The translations under genes were made by a program, and so were the position numbers. The notes beneath the pieces were generated by a model. That model worked only from the letters and a program-made list of their open reading frames with translations. It made no database searches and was not told the origin of the DNA. Below, piece after piece: positions 42,876-51,546 of a stretch of 64,000 bases of DNA. Location: contig DCMZ01000003.1 of NCBI GenBank assembly GCA_002321895.1, positions 124,001 to 188,000 of the forward strand, written 5' to 3'. The DNA is from Bdellovibrionaceae bacterium UBA1609. Its GTDB lineage: Bacteria; Bdellovibrionota; Bdellovibrionia; Bdellovibrionales; UBA1609. Each line of letters begins with the position of its first letter. Positions within the stretch are counted from its first letter, which is position 1.

Positions 42876-44171
42876 GTGCGTCTTATTGGTAACAGAGCTA
42901 TATCCATTTTTGCACTTTCACTATTTGGCATCTGTATATTAGTTGTTTTTCAAAACTGTACCGATTTTAAAACCACCAACTCACAATTATCTGCTTCTGC
43001 AGACAATCAAGATACCCTTCCTGACAACCAACTCCCTGAACGCGATCCTTTCTTTGGAGTTCATATTGATTTAATTTGGGAGCTTGATAATGAAAACCGT
43101 GATGAAGACCTCGCGCTTATTATCGATAGTTTAGTGGACCTTGGAGTGGGCTCTCTACGCATACCCATTCGCTGGCGAGTGATTGACCCTCAAGGAAGCA
43201 ACTGCTCTTCCGATGATCCCTATGCTGAGCTCACACCCAATGAAGCGAACATCAAAAAAGTTCTAAAACACATCGATGCAGTTCCAGCAAATATCGACAT
43301 TCTCGTTTACCTGACCGCACCGCCGGACTCCTGTATTGAGCTGATTAAAACCAATCCTGTGAGATTCTCGAGACACTACTCTGATTATGTAGAGAAGGTT
43401 GTGAAAACCGTAGGGTATCGTGTAAAAAACTATGAAGTTTGGAATGAACAGAATAATAACCATTTTGCATTAGAAGTACCCAACAAAAGCAATTGGACCG
43501 CATGGAATTTTGCCCAGTATATATTAGTTCCCGGGTATGCGGCTGTTAAAAATGCCTCTGCGGGAGAAGCCCGAGCCATTATGGGCGGCTTAGTCTATAA
43601 TGGAATTGTTGGTCATTACGATCCCTCTGAACCACCAGAAAATTCTTCCAGAAATAGAGACATTTTTTATGTTGCTCCCGATTTTCTACAAACTACTATA
43701 ACGGCTCTCCAGGAGGAGAATATTCATCAAAACTTATGTGGCGAATCCGATTGCTTTGATGCCATTGGCATCCATCCTTACTGGTATGGTGGTGTGGATT
43801 TATTTGGCGAAGACATGTATTACAATCCTATTGAACAAACCTATGGTGAAGCCGGCACAGCTTCGGTGCTTGCGAGCAATGGACATAATAAAGGAATTTG
43901 GTGGACCGAGTTTGGAGAGCATGCCGCTTATGATGTAGAAAGTGAGGAGGAACAGGCCGCCTCACTACTCAATGTAATGCAAGCCGCTCAAATGATGCGG
44001 ACGGCTCCAGAGGCTCAAGCCCAACCACTGGAGAGAGTGTTTTGGTTTATCTTAAGAGACAATTCCAAAGGAACCAGTCAAAGCTCACCGGGATTACTCG
44101 ATTCTGAAAATCGCAAGAGACCCGCATACGAAGCCTACAAAGAATTTATTAAAAATAATCAAATTTTGTAA
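42876..44171 (+). CDS. Exported glycoside hydrolase-like protein, clan GH-A type
   Basis: 431 residues from a GTG at 42876, which has GGGGGAAAAA directly upstream; the TTG at 42828 has none. A hydrophobic signal (ISIFALSLFGICILVVF) ends in QNC, Cys28 being a possible lipid-attachment site. The catalytic domain is a TIM-barrel glycosidase: DLGVGSLRIPIRWRVIDP early, acid/base Glu191 in YEVWNEQNN, HPYWYGGVD, and nucleophile candidate Glu345 in GIWWTEFGEH. The pattern recalls GH39/GH5-type enzymes. Polysaccharide target unknown; location is likely the outer face of a membrane. Confidence 0.78.
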   Translation: MRLIGNRAISIFALSLFGICILVVFQNCTDFKTTNSQLSASADNQDTLPDNQLPERDPFFGVHIDLIWELDNENRDEDLALIIDSLVDLGVGSLRIPIRWRVIDPQGSNCSSDDPYAELTPNEANIKKVLKHIDAVPANIDILVYLTAPPDSCIELIKTNPVRFSRHYSDYVEKVVKTVGYRVKNYEVWNEQNNNHFALEVPNKSNWTAWNFAQYILVPGYAAVKNASAGEARAIMGGLVYNGIVGHYDPSEPPENSSRNRDIFYVAPDFLQTTITALQEENIHQNLCGESDCFDAIGIHPYWYGGVDLFGEDMYYNPIEQTYGEAGTASVLASNGHNKGIWWTEFGEHAAYDVESEEEQAASLLNVMQAAQMMRTAPEAQAQPLERVFWFILRDNSKGTSQSSPGLLDSENRKRPAYEAYKEFIKNNQIL

Positions 44172-44194
44172 TGAGATCGGTCGATCTTCTCTCA

Positions 44195-44494
44195 CTATTC
44201 CTGACAATCCGTCAGCTCAGGGGCCACCTTATAAATACTTCGACAAGCACGCCCGTCGGCTACCGACTGAACAAACTTTTTCTTAGTGTCAAAATCCAAT
44301 TTAAGCTGCTCAGCAACTCCTTCAGCCACCACAATAGTAAAGTGTTCTTTTCGATTTAAAACCCGAGAAAGCAAACTGGGGTCCACCTGAATGTTCTTTG
44401 CAAAAGCTCGAAGAGAATAGGCTGGATTTTTTTCAATGCGACCTTTAAGCTCTCCTTTCAAATATTGAATATAGAACCTGGCTTGCGCTCCCAT
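44195..44494 (-). CDS. Short HTH protein resembling the N-terminus of TIGR02147 regulators
   Basis: 99 residues. The sequence FYIQYLKGELKGRIEKNPAYS-LRAFAKNIQVDPSLLSRVLN (split here) is the N-terminal helix-turn-helix of TIGR02147/DUF4423 proteins. The usual C-terminal ~170-residue part, seen in the homologue at 48298, is missing. Either a truncated remnant or a genuine small DNA-binding protein; it has a normal stop and start and lies convergent to the glycosidase gene with 23 bases between. Confidence 0.65.
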   Translation of the reverse strand: MGAQARFYIQYLKGELKGRIEKNPAYSLRAFAKNIQVDPSLLSRVLNRKEHFTIVVAEGVAEQLKLDFDTKKKFVQSVADGRACRSIYKVAPELTDCQE

Positions 44495-44652
44495 TGATAC
44501 CCCCTTCTTACCAATTTAATACCAAATTTTAGGTATTTACCCAACGATCGCCTTTTGTTTCTGTGGAGAGAATCCCCTACACTTTTTCGTACAGCTATTG
44601 ATGAGCAGCTGGGCATCATGTAGATAGACTAAAACCAGCAAAAAGGAAACCA

Positions 44653-45333
44653 ATGAGGCTTTTTAATCTAATCCTGTTAATTTCAGGGACGTTCTTTTCA
44701 CATAGTGCTTTTTCTAACGCTCTCGATGCCGAGGCTTTAAAAAGAATGAGAAACAATGCAGATCTTCCCTTTGAAGCTCATATTGTAAGTGACAACCCTG
44801 AGTCCTTTGGAAACGCCTTAGCACTTAATGTACAATATGAACCCGTGAAAGCGTTAAGACCCATCATTGAAGAGACGATTGGCCGAGACTTAAAGTTTCT
44901 TACGGCTTGGAATCCTGAGGGAGAAGCTCATGTGACAGTAATCACCCCACCTGAGTACGTGTTTACGCTTAGACATCATATCTCTATGGAGAGAATTCAT
45001 GAGATTGCTCGCGAATATGAAATTCAAAAATCTGACATCCAGGTTTTAGGCATTGGCAGTGCAAAACGAGACATTGATGGATCTGAAGAAGAGACCTTTT
45101 TCGTTATAGTAGATTCTAAAAACTTAAGAGAAATAAGATACAAAATCTATGAAGAGTATGTCGTAAATGGTGGTGCCCCGGAAAGTTTTGACCCGACTTG
45201 GTTTTTCCCCCATATCACAATTGGGTACACAAAGACCGATCTACACGAAAATAGCGGCGTCCTGAAAAATATCAAACACAGCTATGATCAACGGTTTGGG
45301 AGCCTAGATATTGAAGCCGTTAACCAAGATTAG
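44653..45333 (+). CDS. Secreted 2H phosphoesterase-like protein
   Basis: 226 residues with a signal peptide (1-22) and AAGGA before the ATG. Two His-x-Thr motifs lie about 94 residues apart: His93-Val-Thr95 in EAHVTVITPP and His187-Ile-Thr189 in FFPHITIGYT. These are the signature of 2H phosphoesterases, which cleave cyclic phosphodiesters of RNA or nucleotides, usually in the cytoplasm. A secreted member is uncommon. The spacing and predicted alternating strands fit. Substrate unknown; nucleic acid from prey or the environment is a guess. Confidence 0.75.
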   Translation: MRLFNLILLISGTFFSHSAFSNALDAEALKRMRNNADLPFEAHIVSDNPESFGNALALNVQYEPVKALRPIIEETIGRDLKFLTAWNPEGEAHVTVITPPEYVFTLRHHISMERIHEIAREYEIQKSDIQVLGIGSAKRDIDGSEEETFFVIVDSKNLREIRYKIYEEYVVNGGAPESFDPTWFFPHITIGYTKTDLHENSGVLKNIKHSYDQRFGSLDIEAVNQD

Positions 45334-45358
45334 GCAATAAGACGCGCAATACCGAATA

Positions 45359-45415
45359 GGTGCCAGGCATATTTTGAGAATGCAGGGCAACGGAAAAAGG
45401 GACTTGGTACCTTTT
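45359..45415 (+). repeat. Dispersed REP-like repeat, copy R2
   Basis: Contains GGTGCCAGGCAT, a small hairpin (GCAT...ATGC) and the 24-base core at 45387-45410 ending in GGTACCTTTT. Lies between the convergent 2H phosphoesterase and hydrolase genes. Confidence 0.8.
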
Positions 45416-45423
45416 GATAACCC

Positions 45424-46284
45424 TCACCGGAAAATGCTATCAAAGGCCTTTTTAAATTCCTTTGGCTTTTCTATCCATGGAAAATGGCCCACACCGGGAA
45501 TAGTTGTTAATTTAGAATCTTTGATAGATTCATGGATCCGTCGATTTTCGGATTCCGGGCACACAAAATCTTCTTCGCCACAAATAATATGAGTCTCTGT
45601 TTTTATGGCTTTAACCGCTTCGTATAGGCCGGCATCCCAGTTCGGACAGCAATGCAGACTCCCTTTAAAAGGCTCTAGCCGTATCGTGGCCTGTGCCAGT
45701 AACTCTCTGTTTTGCTTTAATGCCGATTGATCGGAGAAATACAAAGGCAATAATCCGTCTAACCAATTTTCTAACTTCTCCTGGGACTCATCTACATTTT
45801 TTAATTCTTGATAGGACTTAACATCCACATACCAAGCTTCCTGCTTTTTTTGATCCATCGCCTTTTCATAGGCCTTCACATACTGGTCATCTTTACCCAT
45901 GTAGGAGCAAAGTATAATAAGCTTCTCAATGGACTCGGGAAACTGCAGAGCATAATGCATACCTAAAACCCCACCGTAGCTATGACCTACAAAATTTAAT
46001 TTCTCTAAACCAAAGGCCTTACGGACACACTCAAAGTCTTCGGCAAAATGATAAAATTGATAGTCCTCTATGGAAGGGGGTGCATCGGAGCCTCCGGACC
46101 CGCGAGTATCTAAAAAATAGAAATCATAATCTTCAGCCAGGTATCCCAAGGTCCCCACATACCCTTCAGCACTCCATCCCCAACCGGGAGTTGTCATAAG
46201 AATCGGTGTGGCTTTCGGATTTGACGATGGGTTATGAATCACCCTTAACTTCAAACCCCTATTATCAACATGAATGATCTTCAT
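45424..46284 (-). CDS. Alpha/beta hydrolase (proline iminopeptidase-like)
   Basis: 286 residues, no signal peptide. Alpha/beta hydrolase fold: oxyanion-hole strand MTTPGWGWS, DTRGSGGSD, nucleophile elbow GHSYGG (Ser), acid residue in ICGEEDFVCPES and catalytic His in GVGHFPWIEKP. This resembles proline iminopeptidase/haloperoxidase-type hydrolases of family S33. The substrate cannot be deduced. Ends 9 bases after copy R2 of the repeat. Confidence 0.82.
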   Translation of the reverse strand: MKIIHVDNRGLKLRVIHNPSSNPKATPILMTTPGWGWSAEGYVGTLGYLAEDYDFYFLDTRGSGGSDAPPSIEDYQFYHFAEDFECVRKAFGLEKLNFVGHSYGGVLGMHYALQFPESIEKLIILCSYMGKDDQYVKAYEKAMDQKKQEAWYVDVKSYQELKNVDESQEKLENWLDGLLPLYFSDQSALKQNRELLAQATIRLEPFKGSLHCCPNWDAGLYEAVKAIKTETHIICGEEDFVCPESENRRIHESIKDSKLTTIPGVGHFPWIEKPKEFKKAFDSIFR

Positions 46285-46362
46285 TTCTTGTCCTTAAAAT
46301 TTCGTTTCATTACTAAACGTTTCGAGGGTTTAAAGTTTGGATAAAAATAGATCTATATGTTT

Positions 46363-46770
46363 CTACTTCACGGCCTCAGTGGCTACCATTGATTTTTCAG
46401 TAGCAGGAGTCGTCAATCCCAGCTTCTCAAACTGACTCTCCAGGGAAGAGTTAAAAAATATGAGTGGGCTTGATAATAACGCCCACACCATTAAGGATCC
46501 CATAATCGCATGGCCAAACCTCATTCGGTCGACCATGAAATACATGGATACAAGATAGGCGAAATAGGGAATGAGCGAAAGAATGCAAATTAAAATGGTC
46601 TTTTTAAGATCGTAAACCCCACGATCCGAGTAGATAAAAAATTGGCTTATGATTGCAAACACAGGTATTAGAGGCAGAAATCCAGCTATCAAGTACCAGC
46701 GACTCTTAGACAGCAAACTCAGTCCCAGAATCACAATAGCTCCAATTGCTACCTTTATAAAATGATCCAT
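46363..46770 (-). CDS. GlpM-like inner membrane protein
   Basis: 135 residues from the ATG at 46770, which has a perfect AGGAGG. The frame extends to 46932 through the repeat region but that part is not coding in character. Four hydrophobic segments (KVAIGAIVILGLSLLS, WYLIAGFLPLIPVFAII, ILICILSLIPYFAYLVSMYF, FGHAIMGSLMVWALL) match the GlpM family (KALLGAxVVLxIALLS... type). GlpM is a small integral membrane protein linked to glycerol metabolism and alginate in Pseudomonas; its molecular role is not settled. Confidence 0.72.
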   Translation of the reverse strand: MDHFIKVAIGAIVILGLSLLSKSRWYLIAGFLPLIPVFAIISQFFIYSDRGVYDLKKTILICILSLIPYFAYLVSMYFMVDRMRFGHAIMGSLMVWALLSSPLIFFNSSLESQFEKLGLTTPATEKSMVATEAVK

Positions 46771-46901
46771 ATTTAATATCCTCCTAGGGGACAATACCAG
46801 TCCCCTAGGATGCATTCCCTGTTCCAGGTTCACCTGCAATGTATGATTGGTTAGGCGTACAAGATCTAGACACCGACAATTTGAGGCCGCGGGCGCGGCC
46901 A

Positions 46902-46957
46902 GTGCCAGGCATGTTTTGTGGATGCGGAGCAACGGAAAAAGGGACTTGGTACCTTTT
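46902..46957 (+). repeat. Dispersed REP-like repeat, copy R3
   Basis: AGTGCCAGGCATGTTTTGTG followed by the core at 46929-46952. A GC-rich hairpin GGCCGC-4-GCGGCC (46885-46900) is attached on the left. The T-rich end of the repeat supplies the stop codon of the metalloprotease gene on the other strand. Confidence 0.8.
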
Positions 46958-48170
46958 ATTGTTGAACGTAGGGGTTGAGCATATCAAAACGGATGGAGGA
47001 GGACTCGAGATTGCCACTGTGATTTACATAACCAAGATCAAGCACTTCGCCATTGTAGTTCAAATAGATCTTAGACTCTGTTCCATCAGTAGCGCTTACG
47101 TAATCCATAGAAACTGCAAATTGAAACCACATGAGAGTGTTAAGTAGAGTCTCCTCCGAGTCGGGAAACACACTCTGCTCAGGTGGCAAGAACACTCCCA
47201 GCTCCCAAATCTCATGCCCCCCAAGGCTAGCGGAGATAGTGGCACTTCCTAAATCTCGCACATACTCCCCTTCGGGAGTGTATTCAGAAAAGCTCACTCG
47301 ACTTGGCTCCAAAATATCCGAGTTTAGAACAGGGGCTATTTCCCATTCAATCCGAATCAAGTTATTAAAATCTATTTTTTGAATGGGATGATCAGGACCA
47401 GTTCCCCAATCGGAAAAAGCAAAATTAATTCCCTCTTCATTATGTAGGCTAAACCCCGGACGAAACCTTTGAGTTGTAAGAGACTCCGGAATAGGTCTGG
47501 TGAATAACCATTTGTAAGGCTTCATCATGTAATGCTGCGTTCGGGTCATCCCAAAGACATGCCCCATTTCATGAATTAACACGGCCTCAAGAAAGAATTG
47601 ATCCCTATGCTGCCAAAAATCCTCCACACCTGGTACTGGAAAATTTTGTAAGACATCACCGCTTTTAGCTAAGTAGATAAACCCCTTACCCATGAGTTGA
47701 ACGCGGTCGTAGTCTGTGCGAGCGGCATACCCAATGTAGTCTTGAGGGTTTCCTATTTTACTTTTTTGATCTTCAGATAAAAACCCCGCCTGAAAAATAA
47801 TATCCGTATTGTAGTCACAAGGGGTTTTAGAAAAGTTTTGTATACCCAATCTTACCTTTAAAGACGGCAATGTCACTTGAGCCAGAAAACTAAACTCCGT
47901 CTTCCAGTAAGCTATAGCTCGCTGGATCTTTTCCTCGACCTGCGTTTCTGTAGCGCCAAAATCCTCACTTGAAATAATGCAGTAATAGACGTTTTCTTTG
48001 TTCTCTAGAAACCAAGGGTTCTGGTGAACACCGAAGTTTTCTCCGCCGCCACCGCTCCAATCACCACCGCGAGCTGCACTTCCCTTTTCTGCAGGATCCT
48101 TTGAACCGCTATCAGGTACACACCCCAGACTCAACAACACAACTAGACTTACCGTCACCCAACGAAACAT
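46956..48170 (-). CDS. Matrixin-like lipoprotein metalloprotease
   Basis: 404 residues from the ATG at 48170, with GGAGGGG five bases upstream. A longer frame to 48275 lacks such a site. N-terminal lipoprotein signal (WVTVSLVVLLSLGC, lipobox LSLGC). The zinc-binding site is HEMGHVFGMTRTQHYMM: His-Glu-x2-His-x2-Gly, then a third His and a following Met, the metzincin layout with the Met-turn. The region before it carries a peptide-binding strand. Expected to act as an outer-membrane or periplasmic protease. The last codons lie at the edge of repeat copy R3. Confidence 0.8.
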   Translation of the reverse strand: MFRWVTVSLVVLLSLGCVPDSGSKDPAEKGSAARGGDWSGGGGENFGVHQNPWFLENKENVYYCIISSEDFGATETQVEEKIQRAIAYWKTEFSFLAQVTLPSLKVRLGIQNFSKTPCDYNTDIIFQAGFLSEDQKSKIGNPQDYIGYAARTDYDRVQLMGKGFIYLAKSGDVLQNFPVPGVEDFWQHRDQFFLEAVLIHEMGHVFGMTRTQHYMMKPYKWLFTRPIPESLTTQRFRPGFSLHNEEGINFAFSDWGTGPDHPIQKIDFNNLIRIEWEIAPVLNSDILEPSRVSFSEYTPEGEYVRDLGSATISASLGGHEIWELGVFLPPEQSVFPDSEETLLNTLMWFQFAVSMDYVSATDGTESKIYLNYNGEVLDLGYVNHSGNLESSSIRFDMLNPYVQQ

Positions 48171-48297
48171 AAATTCCCCTCCCAGTATAAAAAGCATTGT
48201 TTGCCGCAATGGCAATACCTGCATTAACGACTGGAGCGGCTTGTTAGTAAATTTAAAATTAATCAACTCAGTCAAATCAGTATAGTATTACTAAACT

Positions 48298-49110
48298 ATG
48301 TTATTTAAATTTAATAATTACAGGGACTTAATACGTGCGGCGATGGAGTCCAGAAAAAGGATTTCCGAAGGTGTTACCTTCCAGTCCCTAGCCCTTGGTA
48401 TGGGAATCCAAAAGAGTTACCTGTCTCAGGTGATGAAGGGGAAAGCCAATTTAAACATAGATCAAGCCTATCTGTTGGCTGAACATCTGGGAATGTCAGA
48501 CAGCGAGTCTCAATACTTTTTCCTGTTAATTGAAATTGAACGGTCTGGTGTGGCGGCACGGAAAAAGCAACTCAAGCTACAGGCCAAACAAATTCAAAGC
48601 GAGCAACTTAAAACCGAAAATAAAATTAAAACCAATGTTGCCGATCTACCTTCCGTTGAACAACATCAGTACTATCTGAATCCTTCCATTCAATTAATTC
48701 ATATTGCTCTGTCGATTCCTAAATACAGCTCCAATCCTAAACTTTTGAGTGTGGATCTTAACTTCTCTGAATCTCAAGTGGAGGAGGCTCTGCAGTTTCT
48801 AGAGAAACATGGTTTTATCTCAATCAACGCATCTAAAATTGTAAAAGAACCGGTCAATGCGCATTTACCACCTTCGTCGGAAATCTATCCGGCATGGAAA
48901 AACCAGGTTCGGCTAATGGCTCAAAATAAAACCGTGCTCAACGACCCCAGTAATTATCAGTTTTCTGTTTTCTTTACTTCTAACGAAGCGGCTAGATCCA
49001 GAATTCAGGCTATACTATTAGAAGCCATAGAATCCATACAAAAAGAAGTTCAAACTTCTGAACCAGAAAACCTTTATCAAATGAACATGGACTTAATTGG
49101 ATGGTTATAA
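48298..49110 (+). CDS. TIGR02147 family protein (XRE-like HTH regulator)
   Basis: 270 residues, full-length for this family. N-terminal helix-turn-helix (NYRDLIRAAMESRKRISEGV, then FQSLALGMGIQKSYLSQVMK) followed by a helical segment (LAEHLGMSDSESQYFFLLIE), a Lys/Gln-rich linker and a winged-helix-like C-terminal part (NFSESQVEEALQFLEKHGFI). Function of the family is unknown; it is abundant in Bdellovibrio and Fibrobacter. Divergent from the metalloprotease gene and overlapping the next gene by 10 bases. Confidence 0.8.
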   Translation: MLFKFNNYRDLIRAAMESRKRISEGVTFQSLALGMGIQKSYLSQVMKGKANLNIDQAYLLAEHLGMSDSESQYFFLLIEIERSGVAARKKQLKLQAKQIQSEQLKTENKIKTNVADLPSVEQHQYYLNPSIQLIHIALSIPKYSSNPKLLSVDLNFSESQVEEALQFLEKHGFISINASKIVKEPVNAHLPPSSEIYPAWKNQVRLMAQNKTVLNDPSNYQFSVFFTSNEAARSRIQAILLEAIESIQKEVQTSEPENLYQMNMDLIGWL

Positions 49111-49718
49111 GAACAACCCAAGCAAAGTGGCTCTCAACATTCTGCGCTGTAGCTCCAAAAGGTGCCAGGCACCTTTTGATACTTGCTGTACATTTAGTTT
49201 TTGCGGAGATGGCTTTTGGGCATGCTAGTGGTGAGCAGTATCTCACTCTAGAGATTAAAGACAGCCCAACTATACAAGCCTACTGGGAGATCCCTGAAAC
49301 AGAAATCGGTCACCTCATGGATGATCCCGTCTACTTGGACAATCTCATTCTTTCTAGCCTTCGTATTGGGACAAACAACAGACCCTGTCCCTTAGAAATT
49401 CTATCTAAGACCGAACAAATGATCGGACTTATCCCATCAATCAAGGTTCATATGATGGCCTCCTGTGAAGGGCCGCCACAAAAGTCCATTTCAATGGATT
49501 GGAGTTATGGCCGATCTGAAGAACACAGCTATGACTTAGTTTTGTACATTAAAAATAACGATAAAATTGATAAGAAATTAATGACCAATAATACCGGCCT
49601 GATTACCTTTGAACTCGACTCTCAAATCAGTGGCTGGAGATACGGTATTATAGCGATGTCGTTAGTACTTATTTTAAGTCTCGTTGTGTATCTAGTGAGA
49701 ACAAACAGCAAGGACTAG
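49101..49718 (+). CDS. Exported membrane-anchored protein, unknown function
   Basis: 205 residues from the ATG at 49101, which overlaps the regulator stop by 10 bases; a TTG at about 49176 is an alternative. The N-terminus (LLILAVHLVFAEMAFGHASG) is a signal peptide and the C-terminus has a transmembrane helix (YGIIAMSLVLILSLVVYLV) and a short tail. The middle is a beta-rich extracytoplasmic domain. A 21-base palindrome lies inside the signal-peptide region. Followed by, and convergent with, the HupE gene, so it may encode a partner of that transporter. Confidence 0.6.
   Translation: MVIRTTQAKWLSTFCAVAPKGARHLLILAVHLVFAEMAFGHASGEQYLTLEIKDSPTIQAYWEIPETEIGHLMDDPVYLDNLILSSLRIGTNNRPCPLEILSKTEQMIGLIPSIKVHMMASCEGPPQKSISMDWSYGRSEEHSYDLVLYIKNNDKIDKKLMTNNTGLITFELDSQISGWRYGIIAMSLVLILSLVVYLVRTNSKD
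49157..49177 (+). repeat. 21-base palindrome, repeat-related
   Basis: AAAGGTGCCAGGCACCTTT with one further A/T on each side: a perfect palindrome around one central base. GGTGCCAGGCA also opens copy R2, and the AAAAGG...CCTTTT frame resembles the end of the core repeat. It is inside the coding sequence. Confidence 0.7.
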
Positions 49719-49731
49719 CGATCATTCACAA

Positions 49732-50334
49732 TCAAAAGATCTTTAAATATTCGGTGGCCAAAACAAAAAGCCCAATCCCTGCCAGTCCGGATCCTACATG
49801 ACGTAAAAAACCACGACCCTGTTCTTGAAATCGCTCAGCTACAACACCGATAGCCACTCCAAAGACATGTAAAAGCGTGGTTCCCATGGCCATACCAACC
49901 CCGAACAATAACGGCTTAGCTAGCTCTGGCATTTCCACTCCATGAGCGTACCCATGGAAAAAAGCAAAAAACGCCACAAACACCATAGCCACAAGCTCCC
50001 GTTTAGCGGTATTTAGGGCGATGGTAATCCCTAAAAACACTACGGAAAATACAATACCCAATTCTAAAAACGGCAACTCGTATTTTGACAGTCCAATGGT
50101 CATTGACAGGATAACCATTAATACAAATAGAGCCGGTACACTCCATACCGCTCGCCCCCCAATTTGAACACTGAGAATTCCTACAGCCACCATGGCTAAG
50201 AGATGATCCCACCCCAAAACCGGATGAACCAGGCCGTCTAGAAACCCACTCCCTCCAAAACCATGCGCCAATGCTAATTGGCTTTGAAAAAACAGGATAA
50301 CGAACAAAAATAAAGGTCTTATAAGGTATTTCAT
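49732..50334 (-). CDS. hupE: HupE/UreJ-family membrane protein
   Basis: 200 residues from the ATG at 50334; the GTG at 50358 has no site. Signal peptide ends LALAHG, followed by the family signature HPVLGWDHLLAMVAVG, which is diagnostic of HupE/UreJ. Six or so transmembrane helices, with conserved His in FFHGYAHGVEM. HupE/UreJ are putative nickel (or cobalt) transporters. No urease or hydrogenase gene is nearby, so its metal client is not known. Confidence 0.85.
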   Translation of the reverse strand: MKYLIRPLFLFVILFFQSQLALAHGFGGSGFLDGLVHPVLGWDHLLAMVAVGILSVQIGGRAVWSVPALFVLMVILSMTIGLSKYELPFLELGIVFSVVFLGITIALNTAKRELVAMVFVAFFAFFHGYAHGVEMPELAKPLLFGVGMAMGTTLLHVFGVAIGVVAERFQEQGRGFLRHVGSGLAGIGLFVLATEYLKIF

Positions 50335-50509
50335 ATCATGATTTAAAAACAGCCCCACCTAAATGTAAACCTCCTTGGCATTTGATTATGATTTGCCACG
50401 CTTTCAGCCGCCAAACTTAGAAGAGACTGCTATAAATAATTAGGTTGAAGCGACGATGGAAATTGACATGCTGTGAATAGGTTTCGGAACGAGGCCCTTC
50501 TTGGCTTCT

Positions 50510-50603
50510 TGCACTCCCCTGCCTTCGAACTTACAATTCCAAAGATCGCCTCTGGCATCCTTTGGGGATGCGGGGCAACGGAAAAAGGGACTTGGTACCT
50601 TTT
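50510..50603 (+). repeat. Dispersed repeat, long copy R4
   Basis: About 93 bases, identical to copy R5 (52383-52475) except for one base in the core (CTTGG here, CATGG there). Contains the hairpin GCATCC / GGATGC and the core at 50575-50598. Located between the hupE start and the LysR gene end; a second GTACCTTTT follows. Confidence 0.85.
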
Positions 50604-50618
50604 CTGTACCTTTTCTTT

Positions 50619-51458
50619 TTAATCAAATGCGGCTTTTACTTGTTCACAAAATAGCGCTTCTAAATCTATTTTTCCAAACTCAGGCCTGTGCACCAAACAC
50701 AGTTCATCAGAATACTTAGGTGATCCCTTCACCTTTTTTAAATTGTTTCCATAATGAATCACGGTCCTCTCTGGCAAAACACCGTAGCCTAGACCGGCTT
50801 CAACCAACTGATAGATAATTTCAAAATGGGGTGTATGCAAACTTTGGGGTGATTTGTGATTCCACTTTCTTAAAAGATTTTGTGTCTGGACCAGTTTCTG
50901 ATCACAAATAATGCGATCGAATTTTAATTCTTTCTTGGATTGCCAAACATAAACTGTATCAAAACAGATTCTTCGAATTACAAGATCAGGGTTACGAATT
51001 GGGTTCACAACGATAGCCACATCACATCGGCCATCTTGCACCAACTTTTGAATGCTAGCCGAATGATCATGAATCAGGTGCGGATTAAATATGACTTTAT
51101 GAGTGTGAAGTTTTCTGATGAGGTTTTTTAAAAAATAGGAAGCGACTATAGGATGACATCCCAAACGCACACTTAATGTCTCCATCTCATTAGTATACTC
51201 TGCTGTACCATATCCCTGCAGCCCCTCAAGATCTGCTAAAATTCGTTGCGCTTTCTGCAACACCACATGACCTGTTGGAGTCATAGATATTCCCGATTTA
51301 GATCGATAAAACACCGCAGCCCCCACAGAAGACTCCAGCTTCTTAATGGATTGTGACAAAGTGGGCTGAGCCACTCCCAACATTTTAGCCGCCTTAGAGA
51401 GACTGCTATATTGGCTCACTTGCATAAAGTTTTTTAGATCGTTTGGATTTATATTCAT
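50619..51458 (-). CDS. LysR-family transcriptional regulator
   Basis: 279 residues. N-terminal winged HTH (LKNFMQVSQYSSLSKAAKMLGV, then AQPTLSQSIKKLESSVGAAV), followed by the LTTR effector domain (RCDVAIVVN, EIIYQLVEAGLGYGVLPE). Divergently transcribed from the dioxygenase gene (88 bases between), the usual LysR arrangement with its target. The effector may be an aromatic compound. Ends close to repeat R4. Confidence 0.92.
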   Translation of the reverse strand: MNINPNDLKNFMQVSQYSSLSKAAKMLGVAQPTLSQSIKKLESSVGAAVFYRSKSGISMTPTGHVVLQKAQRILADLEGLQGYGTAEYTNEMETLSVRLGCHPIVASYFLKNLIRKLHTHKVIFNPHLIHDHSASIQKLVQDGRCDVAIVVNPIRNPDLVIRRICFDTVYVWQSKKELKFDRIICDQKLVQTQNLLRKWNHKSPQSLHTPHFEIIYQLVEAGLGYGVLPERTVIHYGNNLKKVKGSPKYSDELCLVHRPEFGKIDLEALFCEQVKAAFD

Positions 51459-51546
51459 AGGTAAATACCTATCTTAAAGATAACTATATGGCAACTATGC
51501 CTATATCTAATGCCTTGCTAAAAACAAAAACAACAAGGGGGATCTA

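Noticed and set aside
46839..47147. Open frame across repeat R3 and the end of the metalloprotease gene
   Set aside because: Antisense to the protease C-terminus, with no site and repeat-derived start.
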